DNA of 64,000 bases from Bog-532 sp963830385 (lineage in GTDB: Bacteria > Actinomycetota > Actinomycetes > Streptosporangiales > Streptosporangiaceae): the NCBI GenBank assembly GCA_963830385.1, contig CAWHMD010000009.1, positions 558,001 to 622,000 on the forward strand, in the 5' to 3' direction. The position numbers were made by a program, and so were the translations under genes. How positions within the stretch are numbered: the first letter of the stretch is position 1; every line of letters begins with the position of its first letter. This document shows positions 1 through 8,315 of the stretch, piece after piece. The notes under the pieces were generated by a model. That model saw nothing but the letters and a program-made list of their open reading frames with translations. It did not search any database and was not told the DNA's origin.

Positions 1-1
1 G

Positions 2-877
2 CGGCAGCTGATCAGCCTCACCTACCGGCTCCTCGGCTCGCTGGCCGAGGCCGAAGACGCCGTCCAGGAGGCCTACGCCCGCTGGTACGCGCTGTCCGGG
101 CCGGAGCGGGACGCCATCGCCTCGCCCGGCGCCTGGCTGACCACGGTCGCCAGCCGTATCTGCCTCAACCTGCTCGGCTCGGCCCGGGCCCGGCGGGAGA
201 CCTACGTGGGCGAATGGATCCCCGAGCCGCTGCCCGGTAGCACCGAGTGGGTCACCGGGCGCCCCAGCGGCGGCCCAGCCGATCCGGCTGACCGGGTCAC
301 CCTGGACGAGTCGGTCAGCATGGCGTTCCTGGTCGTGCTGGACTCGATGACCCCGGCCGAACGGGTGGCGTTCATCCTCCACGACGTCTTCCGCTACCCC
401 TTCACCGAGGTGGCCGGGATCGTCGGCCGGACCCCGGCCGCGTGCCGCCAGCTGGCGTCCTCCGCCCGTCACCGCATCGATACGACGCAGGCCCCGGCCG
501 TCCCGGCCGCCGAGCAGGCCGGCATCGTCCGGGCGTTCAAGCAGGCCTGGGAGGCTCTCGACATCGACGCCCTGATCGGCCTGCTCGACCCGGACGCGAC
601 CGCCACCGCCGACGGTGGCGGCCTGGCCATGACGTTCCTGCGCCCGATCCACGGCCGCGAGCAGATCGCCCGGGCCTGGACCGAGATCGGCCGCCGGGCG
701 ATCGGCCGCATGACGTTCCTGGAGCGCACCGTCAACGGCCAGCCCGGCCTGGTGGCTCAGCAGGACGGCCGGACCGTGACCGTGTTCGCGTTCGACGTCG
801 CCGGCGGCCGGATCAGGCACATCTGGGTCGTGCGCAATCCGGAAAAGCTCCGGCCCTGGACGGTGGGCCCTGAATAG
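2..877 (+). CDS. ECF41-type RNA polymerase sigma factor with SnoaL-like C-terminus (5' truncated)
   Basis: The reading frame is open from base 2, so the start lies outside the window; it ends at TAG 875-877. The visible part begins inside sigma region 2, continues through the YVGEW-PEPL linker that is typical of ECF41/SigJ sigma factors, then region 4 (helix-turn-helix around RYPFTEVAGIVGRT), and ends with a SnoaL-like domain finishing in a VVRNPEKL motif. In this family the SnoaL-like domain modulates core polymerase binding in place of a separate anti-sigma factor. ECF41 genes are often next to carboxymuconolactone decarboxylase or oxidoreductase genes. Here the next gene is a convergent nitronate monooxygenase. 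Family assignment is firm; the regulon is unknown. Confidence 0.88.
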   Translation, partial: RQLISLTYRLLGSLAEAEDAVQEAYARWYALSGPERDAIASPGAWLTTVASRICLNLLGSARARRETYVGEWIPEPLPGSTEWVTGRPSGGPADPADRVTLDESVSMAFLVVLDSMTPAERVAFILHDVFRYPFTEVAGIVGRTPAACRQLASSARHRIDTTQAPAVPAAEQAGIVRAFKQAWEALDIDALIGLLDPDATATADGGGLAMTFLRPIHGREQIARAWTEIGRRAIGRMTFLERTVNGQPGLVAQQDGRTVTVFAFDVAGGRIRHIWVVRNPEKLRPWTVGPE

Positions 878-895
878 CCGGGCCCGCACGCCCGG

Positions 896-1855
896 TCATC
901 TCGACACCCGCGCCAGAGCCTGTTCCGCCTCGCCGGCCAGCGCGGTGGCCACGTCGCCGGCCGGCGGCAGGCCGGTGATCAGGTCCACCGACTCGCCGGC
1001 CCACACCGGCAGTGGCCGCCAGTCGCCGCGCGCCACCGCGTCCCGGTAAGCCTGCGGGGTCCCGGGATCGGCGGCCAGCTCGTCCTCCCGGCCCCGCCAC
1101 TGATCGAGGACGGGGTGCCCCAGCGTGCGGGCGGTGTACTGCCGCGGCCAGCGTGACCCGCGGGCGAGGTCGAGGATGCCGTTGCGCTCGGTGTCCTCGC
1201 CCCGCGCGCCGACGATCGCCTGCTTGGCGGCCGGGTCGGCCAGCGCCTCCTCGGTGGCCTGGAACCGGGTCCCGACGACGGCTCCGCAGGCACCGAGCAC
1301 CAGGGCGGCCGCCAGCCCCCGCCCGTCGGCGATCCCGCCCGCCGCCAGCACCGGCAGCGGCGCCACCAGGTCCACCACGGCCGGCACGAACGGCAGGGTC
1401 GACCGCCCGTTGCGTGCCCCGTGGCCGCCCGCCTCGGTCCCTTGCGCAACGATCACGTCGGCGCCCAGGTCCACCGCCGCGCGCGCCTCGTCCATGGTGG
1501 TGACCTGCAGGATCAGCCTGACCCCGGCCGACCGGACCGGCTCGGTGAGCGCCGCCGTGGTGCCGAACGACAGCATCAGCGCGGCCGGCCGGTGCTCGAG
1601 CACCCGCTCCACCGTGACCGCCTCCACCGCCCAGCTGAGCAGGCCGACACCCCACGGTTCCCTGGTGCTGCCGGTCAGGATCTCCAGCTCCGGCTCCAGC
1701 CACTTCGGGTGCCCGTTGCCGCCCCCGAGCATTCCCAGCCCGCCCGCGTTGGACACCGCCGCCGTCAGCGCGCCCCCGGCCGACCCGCCCATCGGCGCCG
1801 ACACGACCGGGTACCGCACCCCGAACATCTCCGTGAACGCCGTTGTCCATCCCAT
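896..1855 (-). CDS. Nitronate monooxygenase (2-nitropropane dioxygenase family)
   Basis: An FMN-dependent TIM-barrel enzyme of 319 residues expected to oxidise alkyl nitronates such as propionate 3-nitronate. The N-terminus (FGVRYPVVSAPMGG) and the glycine-rich segments QGTEAGGHG and AAGGIADGRG, which bind the FMN phosphate in this family, are all visible. A much longer open frame runs upstream, but ATG 1855 is preceded by a GGGAGG ribosome site 6-7 bases away and matches the family N-terminus, so I use that start. It lies directly downstream of the large TPR membrane protein on the same strand (30-base gap) and converges on the sigma factor. The exact substrate is not deducible; enoyl-ACP reductase-like members of the same fold are an alternative. 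Confidence 0.85.
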   Translation of the reverse strand: MGWTTAFTEMFGVRYPVVSAPMGGSAGGALTAAVSNAGGLGMLGGGNGHPKWLEPELEILTGSTREPWGVGLLSWAVEAVTVERVLEHRPAALMLSFGTTAALTEPVRSAGVRLILQVTTMDEARAAVDLGADVIVAQGTEAGGHGARNGRSTLPFVPAVVDLVAPLPVLAAGGIADGRGLAAALVLGACGAVVGTRFQATEEALADPAAKQAIVGARGEDTERNGILDLARGSRWPRQYTARTLGHPVLDQWRGREDELAADPGTPQAYRDAVARGDWRPLPVWAGESVDLITGLPPAGDVATALAGEAEQALARVSR

Positions 1856-1884
1856 GGCCGCCTCCCACGGTCCGCGCGAACGGC

Positions 1885-4800
1885 TCAGATGAGCCCGAGA
1901 CCCACCAGCAATGCTCCGCCTACGATGCCCGCCGCGGCCAGCACCCCGGCCGGGCCGAGCTGGGCGCCGTCGAGCGGCCCGACCGGCAGCAGGGTCGATG
2001 CGGACATGATCAGCGCGGCTACCGCCCAGGACTCGGTGACCGGCGTGTGCAGCCACACCGACTCCACGAAGAGCAGCGCGCTGAGCGCGGCCAGCATGAC
2101 CGGTGCTGCCAGATGGATCCTGGTGACCTGCCTGGACTTCGCTTCGCCGTCCGTCTGCACCACCGGAAGCGGTGCCCAGGGCAGCCCGGCCGCGCCGGTG
2201 ACCAGCCCGAAGACCAGCCCCGGCGGCCACGACTCATAAGTGGTCCCCACGCGGTACCACCCGGCCAGGATCAGCCTGGCCCCGACCGCCACCAGGGCGA
2301 GAACGACCACCCCGGCGGTGTACGTGACCACCTCGGACGGGCCGGCTCCCTTGCGCAGGTAAGCGAACAGGAAGCTGGCCGCGGTGACCGTGATCCCCCA
2401 GGCGGGGTGGTGCAGTCTGCGCAGCACCGGTGCGGACTGCAGCCGGTCCGACAGCGGCCCGAGCCACTGCGCGGCGAGGGTACCGCCGCCGTGCCCGGTC
2501 GCCCGGGCCAGGCCGAGGCCCAGCAGCACCAGGGCCAGCAGCCCGACCGCCGCGGCCGGCACGGGTTGTGGCAGCTGGGAGATGCTCCAGCTCGGCGGCA
2601 GCGGCTTGGACAGGTCCAGCGCCGTCCGGTACACCGATGCGTCGATGGTCATCGCGTGCTGACGCGACTGCAGCGCCGGGTTCAGCGAATACGCGACCGC
2701 GAGCGCACCCTGTGCCTGGAGGAGGTGGGCGGGGCCGCGCCTCGACTCGACAATCCCCAGGTTGAACCAGCCGAGCGCGTAACCCGGATTGGCCCCGACG
2801 GCCTGCTGGAGCGCCTGGGCCGCTTCGCCGCTGTGGTGCTGGCGGGTCAGCTCGACGCCGAGGTCGTTCGCGGCCGGGAACGCACCGGGGTCGCTGTCCA
2901 GGGCCTCGCGGTCGTCGCGGGCCGCCTGGCCGGCCTGGCCGGACCGCTCGGCGATGAACCCGGCGGTCATCAGGAAGACCGGGTCCTCGGGGTCGGTGGC
3001 CAGCGCCTTGCGCTCCAGCCCGGCGGCGGTCTTGGTGTCACCCAGGCCGAGGTAGGCCAGGGCGGCGTTGTTGTTCAGCACCTCCGGCCGGATACCGCCG
3101 CCGTCCTCGAGCTGTGGCACCCAGTCGAGGGCGTTCGTGTAATCCTCGGCGGCCGCGCGCAGCTCGCCCGCTCGGCTCTCGTAGTCTCCGAGCTGCTCAC
3201 AGGCGTAGTAGGAGACCGAGGCGAATTCGAGGGCCGCGTTTGCATCTTCCACCGGCGACGAATTTTCGTAGGCGTAGTCCTGCGTCGCGGTGGTATCCAT
3301 GCCCCGGAGGGCCGGTATCGCCTCGGCGGGGCGGCCGGCCGCGAACAGCGCGGTGCTGCGGTCGAGTTCCGCCAGGTCGAAATCAAGGGCGTCACGGTAG
3401 TCGACCATGGCCCACCGGCGGGCCGCCAGGCCGAACTCGGCCGCGGCGTCGTTGTCCAGATGGGCCAGGAAGTCAATTTCACCCAGCCGGAGCGCGGGCA
3501 AGGCGCTCTTGTCTCCCCGCGCCGTCTGCCACTGCTCAGCGACCTGTTTCGCGGCGGTAAGGTTCCCTGCCCAGCGCAGCAGGTTCTGCCGTCCGTCAAT
3601 GATGTCGTCGCTGGTCAGGTTGTCGCTTTTCATGGTGCTGGGGTCGGGCTGCTGACCGGCCTCGGTTTCGGCGATCAGCTTCAGCTGGTCGGACCGGGCG
3701 CAGTACCCGCCCTCGCCCGGCCGGACGCTCGTGAACTGAGCGGGCCAGCTGGCCAGCGCCAGAGCGGCGTGACCGACGAGCAGTTCGTCCCGGACCCACG
3801 TCCACGACGCGCAGCTCGGCTGCGAACCCGTCACCCCCAGGTCGTTGCGGTACTGAGGGATGAACGACAGATCCTGGACCGATCCGCCTGCCCCGCCCGG
3901 CAGGATCAGCTCGGCCGTCAGCGGGGTGATCCGGCCCACCCCGAGGGACAACGGCAGCGACACGTCGTCCAGTGAGTCCACCGAGCCGGTCAGCGGCACC
4001 GGGATGAGCGCGTTGCCGTCCGGGTACGCCGCGCTACTCAGCTGGCCCAGACGCTGGGCCACGGTGATGGCCGGGCCGAAGTTGTGGGCCGCCTCGTCGG
4101 CCTCGATCAGCAGCTCCAGCAACTGCCCGGGATGACTGCTCGACCGGGCCAGCGGCGTCAGCAGCCGGGCCGCCCGGGCTGGTTCACCGAGCCCGATCAG
4201 CGCCCGGGCCACGCCTGGTGCGGCGTCCTGCTCGTCGCCCAGCGCCGAAGCCCGGTTGTACTGCGTGATCGCCAGCTTGAAGTCCTGCCGGGCGGTGAAC
4301 GGCTCGCTCGAGCGCAGGTACGTTCCAGCCCGCAGATAGCTGTCGCCGAGCCCGTCCAGGACCCCTGGATCGCGGGGGTACTCGGTGGCCAGCTGGCTGA
4401 AGGTGGCGTGGGCGGCGTGCAACTCGGCGACCACGTCTGAGGTGGCGGCCGTGGGTGTCTCCGAGAACACCACCAGCCTCAGCTCCGCCTGCCCAACCAG
4501 CCAGCCGGGCGTCGGATCGTGCGGGCACGCCGCCTCGGCGCGCCGCTCTTCCTGAGTCACGACATCGCTGCTGGTGGACGGCCCGGAGCCGAGCAGGGTC
4601 ATCTGATCGGCGGTGAGCAACAGCAGCAGATCCAGCTGGGCCGCGCAGCCGCCGCCGGACCCGACCCGGTTCAGGACGCCGTAGGCGGCCGGCGCCGCGT
4701 TGCTGATCGCGTCGGCGGTGTCGGAGGTCGTGGTCTGCGGCTGCGCGCCCAGCACGGTGAGGGCAGCAGCCAGCGCGGTGCCGCCGGAGGCGAGGGTGCT

Positions 4801-5319
4801 GGCCGGCGCGCGGTTCAGCACCGCCTCCAGTGGGGGATAGCGATACGGGTAGGTGGCCGTACCGGTGTTCGCGCCGGCGGCACTCTCGGCCAGGAACGTC
4901 TTCGAGTTCAGCACGTTCATCAGTGCCGTGGCGCCGGGATTGCCCAGGGCCGCGATGGCGTAGGGAAGCACGTCCGCCGCCGTGCGGATCTGGGCCCCGT
5001 TCGCCAGGCCGGCCGGGACCGGCCGGACGGCGGTGGCCCGCCGGACGGCCGTGCCCGGCCCGCGCCGCGTTCCGGTCACCACCGTCACCGAATTGCCTGG
5101 AGACCGCGGCAGCCCCTGCGCGGCCAGCCGGGACACCGGAGAAAACGCGAGGATCAGCAGCGCGCCGGCGACCACCAGCGAAACGGCAACACGGCTGACC
5201 GGCCCGGGCCGTTGTCCTAAGAGGGCGGGCTCCGGTGCTTCCTCCGGTCCCGGGCCGGCTTCTTCCGGCGGGCTTCCCTTGGTCTCGGGCGCTTCGGGCG
5301 GGGTTGCCTCGGATGCCAC
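1885..5319 (-). CDS. Giant TPR-repeat membrane protein with degenerate M50-like C-terminus
   Basis: A protein of about 1144 residues. A proline- and glutamate-rich cytoplasmic N-terminus (~35 aa) is followed by one membrane segment (VAVSLVVAGALLILAF), a long Ala-rich extracytoplasmic region with several TPR-like helical repeats (clearest around residues 750-880: EVLNNNAALAYLGLGD, PGYALGWFNLGIVESRRG), then five or six C-terminal membrane segments. The last part contains STLLPVGPLDGAQLG, which resembles the conserved LDG motif of site-2 (M50) proteases, but no HExxH zinc motif is present, so it is probably not a protease. The reading frame extends to a TTG at 5331, but GTG 5319 lies 6 bases after a GGGGGG run and is preferred. 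Function unknown; a scaffold for a membrane-associated complex is an inference. Confidence 0.7.
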   Translation of the reverse strand: MASEATPPEAPETKGSPPEEAGPGPEEAPEPALLGQRPGPVSRVAVSLVVAGALLILAFSPVSRLAAQGLPRSPGNSVTVVTGTRRGPGTAVRRATAVRPVPAGLANGAQIRTAADVLPYAIAALGNPGATALMNVLNSKTFLAESAAGANTGTATYPYRYPPLEAVLNRAPASTLASGGTALAAALTVLGAQPQTTTSDTADAISNAAPAAYGVLNRVGSGGGCAAQLDLLLLLTADQMTLLGSGPSTSSDVVTQEERRAEAACPHDPTPGWLVGQAELRLVVFSETPTAATSDVVAELHAAHATFSQLATEYPRDPGVLDGLGDSYLRAGTYLRSSEPFTARQDFKLAITQYNRASALGDEQDAAPGVARALIGLGEPARAARLLTPLARSSSHPGQLLELLIEADEAAHNFGPAITVAQRLGQLSSAAYPDGNALIPVPLTGSVDSLDDVSLPLSLGVGRITPLTAELILPGGAGGSVQDLSFIPQYRNDLGVTGSQPSCASWTWVRDELLVGHAALALASWPAQFTSVRPGEGGYCARSDQLKLIAETEAGQQPDPSTMKSDNLTSDDIIDGRQNLLRWAGNLTAAKQVAEQWQTARGDKSALPALRLGEIDFLAHLDNDAAAEFGLAARRWAMVDYRDALDFDLAELDRSTALFAAGRPAEAIPALRGMDTTATQDYAYENSSPVEDANAALEFASVSYYACEQLGDYESRAGELRAAAEDYTNALDWVPQLEDGGGIRPEVLNNNAALAYLGLGDTKTAAGLERKALATDPEDPVFLMTAGFIAERSGQAGQAARDDREALDSDPGAFPAANDLGVELTRQHHSGEAAQALQQAVGANPGYALGWFNLGIVESRRGPAHLLQAQGALAVAYSLNPALQSRQHAMTIDASVYRTALDLSKPLPPSWSISQLPQPVPAAAVGLLALVLLGLGLARATGHGGGTLAAQWLGPLSDRLQSAPVLRRLHHPAWGITVTAASFLFAYLRKGAGPSEVVTYTAGVVVLALVAVGARLILAGWYRVGTTYESWPPGLVFGLVTGAAGLPWAPLPVVQTDGEAKSRQVTRIHLAAPVMLAALSALLFVESVWLHTPVTESWAVAALIMSASTLLPVGPLDGAQLGPAGVLAAAGIVGGALLVGLGLI

Positions 5320-5413
5320 GCAGCCCCCCAATTCCCCACCGCAGACTGCCAGTAATTATGCCCGGAATGGCACGGCTGGCAAGGTTCTCGCCGCCGTTGA
5401 TCGGCTGCCGGGA

Positions 5414-5872
5414 TCAGCTGCCGGCTAGCCATCGCTCGACGCTGCGCGTATAGGCCGGGAGAAGTTCCGCTTCGACCCGGTAGCGGCGCAGCAGGTCTGC
5501 CGCCGCGGCCTGGTCGTGGCCGCGCAACCGCAGGATCGCGTAGCCGACCATGACCGAACGGTGCCGGCCGGCCGTGCAGTGGATCAGCACCCCGGCCTGC
5601 GGCTGGTCATCCAGCACCCGCTCGGCGAAGCGAACGGCAGGGGCCCAGAGCGCCGGGCGCTGCCGCAGCCCGTGGTCCTGCATCGGCGCGTGCGCCACCC
5701 GGTCGCGCCCGAAGGTGGCCCGTTCGGCCGCCAGGTCCCCGGTCCACCACACGTCCAGCCGCGGCCGGCAGTTGACCACGTGGGTCACCCCCTGCCCGGC
5801 CAGTGATGCCATCATCGCGGCCTGCGGTACACCGCTGATCGCGATGCGCTCGTCCCCGATCCAGCTCAGCAT
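5414..5872 (-). CDS. Tyrosine / dual-specificity type protein phosphatase
   Basis: A small cysteine phosphatase of 152 residues. The P-loop HCTAGRHRS (the C-x5-R signature) lies near residue 108, and the upstream aspartate expected as general acid could be the one in PMQDHGL. The start ATG 5872 overlaps the stop codon of the upstream alpha-hydroxy-acid oxidase by 7 bases, so the two are almost certainly translationally coupled; I rejected a longer upstream frame that merely overlays the oxidase gene. No signal peptide or membrane segment is seen, so it should be cytoplasmic. Its substrate (phosphoprotein, phosphoinositide or small metabolite) cannot be told from sequence. Confidence 0.8.
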   Translation of the reverse strand: MLSWIGDERIAISGVPQAAMMASLAGQGVTHVVNCRPRLDVWWTGDLAAERATFGRDRVAHAPMQDHGLRQRPALWAPAVRFAERVLDDQPQAGVLIHCTAGRHRSVMVGYAILRLRGHDQAAAADLLRRYRVEAELLPAYTRSVERWLAGS

Positions 5873-7026
5873 CGCCGGATGGTGCCGGGGCCGAGGTCGG
5901 CGACGGTCGGGTAGCCGTCCACCGCCATCAGCAGGTCGGCCTCGGCCAGCATCGTCTTCAGCACGTGCACGATGCCGTCGGTGCCGCCCAGTGCGGCCCC
6001 GTACACGTAGGGACGCCCGATGCCGACCATGGTGGCGCCGAGCGCGAGCGCCTTGACCACGTCGGTGCCGGAGCGGACGCCGGAGTCGAACAGGACCGGC
6101 ACACCCGGCACGGCCGCCGCCACGTCGGCCAGGCAGTCGATCGCGGCCAGGCCGCCGTTGGCCTGGCGGCCACCGTGGTTGGAGACGTAGACGCCATCGA
6201 TACCCGCGTCGACCGCCCGGCGGGCGTCGTCCGGGTGGCAGATACCCTTGAGCACCAGCGGCAGCCTGGTCAGCGAGCGCAGCCAGGTCAGGTCGTCCCA
6301 GTTCAGTGGCCGCCCGAACATCAGCGTCCAGGTCAAGATGGCGGTGCCCGGGTCCTCCTCGGGCGACTTCGCCAGCCGGCTCCGGAACACCGGATCGGAG
6401 AAGTAGTTCGCCAGGCACCGGCCCCGCAGCTGCGGGAAGTTCGAGGTCGACAGGTCCCGTGGCCGCCAGCCGGTGACCCAGGTGTCGAGGGTGACCACGA
6501 TGCCGCGGTAACCGGCCGCCTCCGCCCGCTGCACCAGGCTGGCCGCCACCTCCGGATCGGTCGGGCAGTACAGCTGGAAGTACCCGGGCGTCTCGCCGAA
6601 CTGCCCGGCCACCTCCTCCAGCGGGTCCTGGCTCAGCGTGGAGGCCACCATCGGCACGCCGGTCGCGGCGGCCGCCCGGGCCGCCGCCAGGTCGCCATGC
6701 CCGTCCTGAGTGCAGATCCCGAGCACCCCGACCGGCGCCAGGAAAACCGGCGTCGGCAACGTGGCACCGAACAGCCCGGCCGACAGATCCCGCTCGGTGC
6801 TGGCCCGCAGCATCCGCGGCACCAGGCCCCAGTGCTCGAAGGCGGTGCGGTTGCTGCGCTGGGTGTGCTCGTCGCCGGCCCCGCCCGCCACGTAGGACCA
6901 GGTACCCGCGGGCAGCGCCAGCTCCGCCCGCCGCTCCAGCTCGGCGAACGACATCGGCAGCGAGGGCTGCACGCCGGAGAGCCCGGCCAGGTAGATCTCG
7001 TTCTGCAAGTCCCCGAAGTTGCCCAT
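5866..7026 (-). CDS. FMN-dependent alpha-hydroxy-acid oxidase, lactate 2-monooxygenase type
   Basis: A 386-residue TIM-barrel flavoenzyme. Its N-terminus (GDLQNEIYLAGLSGV-PSLPMS) and the block SYVAGGAGDEHTQR closely resemble mycobacterial lactate 2-monooxygenase, which turns lactate and oxygen into acetate, CO2 and water. Catalytic and FMN-binding elements are present: the lysine in LVLKGI, the His/Arg pair in SNHGGRQ, and the phosphate-binding DSGVRSGTDVVKAL and GIGRPYVYGAALGG. It is shorter than lactate monooxygenase in the loop around residue 235 (RLAKSPEEDPG), so related hydroxy-acid oxidase activity is possible. Its stop codon overlaps the start of the phosphatase gene. Confidence 0.88.
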   Translation of the reverse strand: MGNFGDLQNEIYLAGLSGVQPSLPMSFAELERRAELALPAGTWSYVAGGAGDEHTQRSNRTAFEHWGLVPRMLRASTERDLSAGLFGATLPTPVFLAPVGVLGICTQDGHGDLAAARAAAATGVPMVASTLSQDPLEEVAGQFGETPGYFQLYCPTDPEVAASLVQRAEAAGYRGIVVTLDTWVTGWRPRDLSTSNFPQLRGRCLANYFSDPVFRSRLAKSPEEDPGTAILTWTLMFGRPLNWDDLTWLRSLTRLPLVLKGICHPDDARRAVDAGIDGVYVSNHGGRQANGGLAAIDCLADVAAAVPGVPVLFDSGVRSGTDVVKALALGATMVGIGRPYVYGAALGGTDGIVHVLKTMLAEADLLMAVDGYPTVADLGPGTIRRC

Positions 7027-7068
7027 TTCGGCGATGCTAGTGGCTGCTGGCCCCCACCGCCCCGGGCA

Positions 7069-7308
7069 TCACCGCAGGAAAGCCGCCAAGGCGATTGCTA
7101 CCTCGGCGCCGTTCTCTTTGGTCTCGGTGGTGATGATCTCGCTCAGTTCGGCCGCGAACCGCTTCGGCTGCCGGTACCCGTCGCTGATCTCACCGTCGGC
7201 GAGCGATGGTCCAGGCGCCACCCGGGCGACTTCGCCGCAGGCGGGACAGGCGGCCGCCACGCTTTCGAACGAAAAGCGGCATCCGCAGAAGCAGGCAACA
7301 TCGGTCAT
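7069..7308 (-). CDS. Small zinc-ribbon-like protein
   Basis: A 79-residue protein whose first 30 residues carry two cysteine pairs (CFCGC and CPAC) like a zinc ribbon, followed by an unremarkable helical tail. ATG 7308 is preceded by GGGGAAGG about 9 bases upstream, which supports this start over the longer open frame. It lies alone between the lactate monooxygenase-like gene and the sugar-acid genes. I do not recognise a specific family; rubredoxin-like or HTH-free zinc ribbons of this size are common hypothetical proteins in actinomycetes. Confidence 0.6.
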   Translation of the reverse strand: MTDVACFCGCRFSFESVAAACPACGEVARVAPGPSLADGEISDGYRQPKRFAAELSEIITTETKENGAEVAIALAAFLR

Positions 7309-7433
7309 CGTCGGCACCTTCCCCGTATCGGCTGGCGGGCGGCCCCGTGCCTCGGCTGGGCCGCCCGGTAATGACCCTTTAGCCGTACGGAGCGCGCCCC
7401 GGCCCTTTAGATACAGCCGGTTCATGTGTTGTG

Positions 7434-8315
7434 TCAGCGGTCGCGCAGGACCTCGATGACGGCCGAGTCGTCCTGCCGCCCCAGCCCCTGGTCGTGACCG
7501 CGCTGGTACAGCTCGCGCGCCGCCGAAGCCAGCGGCACCGCCGCCCCTACGTCCCCAGCCGCGCCCGTCACCAGGCCCATGTCCTTGAGGAAAATGTCCA
7601 GCGCGCTGCGCACGTCGCCGAAGTCGCCGGCCACCATCCGGGCCCCGCGGTCGTCGAACATGAACGAAGCGGCCGCGCCGTCGCGCAGGATCTTCCAGCA
7701 CTCACCGGGATCCAGCCCGAGACTCTCGGCGAATGACAGGGCTTCCGCCGCGGCGGCGATGTGCACGCCGCACAGCAGCTGGTTGACCAGCTTGAGGCGC
7801 TGGCCGTCGCCGGGGGAGGAGCCGACCACCGGGGCGGTGCGGGCCAGCGCGTCCAGCAGCGGCTGGACGTCCGCCACCACCGGGGCCGCCCCCGACACCA
7901 GGATGAGCAGGTCACCCTGACCCGCCCGGGTCACCCCGCCCGACACCGGGGCGTCGACCACCGGGACACCGGTCGCGCCGAGCCGGGCCGCGGCCGCCGT
8001 CACCGCCTCCGGCCCGACTGTCGCCATCACCACCACGACCTGCCCGGCCCGCAGCACCCCGGCCGCGCCTGCCCCGTCCGCCCCAGCCGCCCCGTCCGCC
8101 CCGAACAGCACCTGGTTCAGCTGATCGGGCGTGGCCACCATGACCACGACCGCGTCCACACCGTCCACCGCGTCGGCCACCGAAGCCGCCTCGGTCACAC
8201 CGGCCGGTGCCCGTCCCGCTATCACGTCATAGGCCGACACCGAGTGTCCCGCCCGGACCAGGCAGGCCGCCATCGGCCCGCCCATCGCGCCCAGCCCCAG
8301 CCACCCGACCCGCAT
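7434..8315 (-). CDS. ltnD: Beta-hydroxyacid dehydrogenase, probable L-threonate dehydrogenase LtnD
   Basis: A 293-residue NAD(P)-dependent 3-hydroxyisobutyrate dehydrogenase family enzyme. Visible are the Rossmann motif GLGAMGGPMA, the substrate-binding DAPVSGG, and the catalytic lysine in KLVNQ. The start ATG 8315 abuts the TAA stop (8316-8318) of the four-carbon acid sugar kinase, so the two genes form an operon. In characterised systems LtnD oxidises L-threonate (or D-erythronate epimers) to 2-oxo-tetronate, which the neighbouring kinase phosphorylates. The assignment to LtnD rather than another beta-hydroxyacid dehydrogenase rests on this context. Confidence 0.82.
   Translation of the reverse strand: MRVGWLGLGAMGGPMAACLVRAGHSVSAYDVIAGRAPAGVTEAASVADAVDGVDAVVVMVATPDQLNQVLFGADGAAGADGAGAAGVLRAGQVVVVMATVGPEAVTAAAARLGATGVPVVDAPVSGGVTRAGQGDLLILVSGAAPVVADVQPLLDALARTAPVVGSSPGDGQRLKLVNQLLCGVHIAAAAEALSFAESLGLDPGECWKILRDGAAASFMFDDRGARMVAGDFGDVRSALDIFLKDMGLVTGAAGDVGAAVPLASAARELYQRGHDQGLGRQDDSAVIEVLRDR

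Noticed and set aside
896..2230. 444-residue frame over the nitronate monooxygenase
   Set aside because: Residues before position 1855 overlay the TPR gene antisense to nothing, have an Arg/Gly-rich composition typical of high-GC shadow frames, and ATG 1855 has a proper ribosome site.
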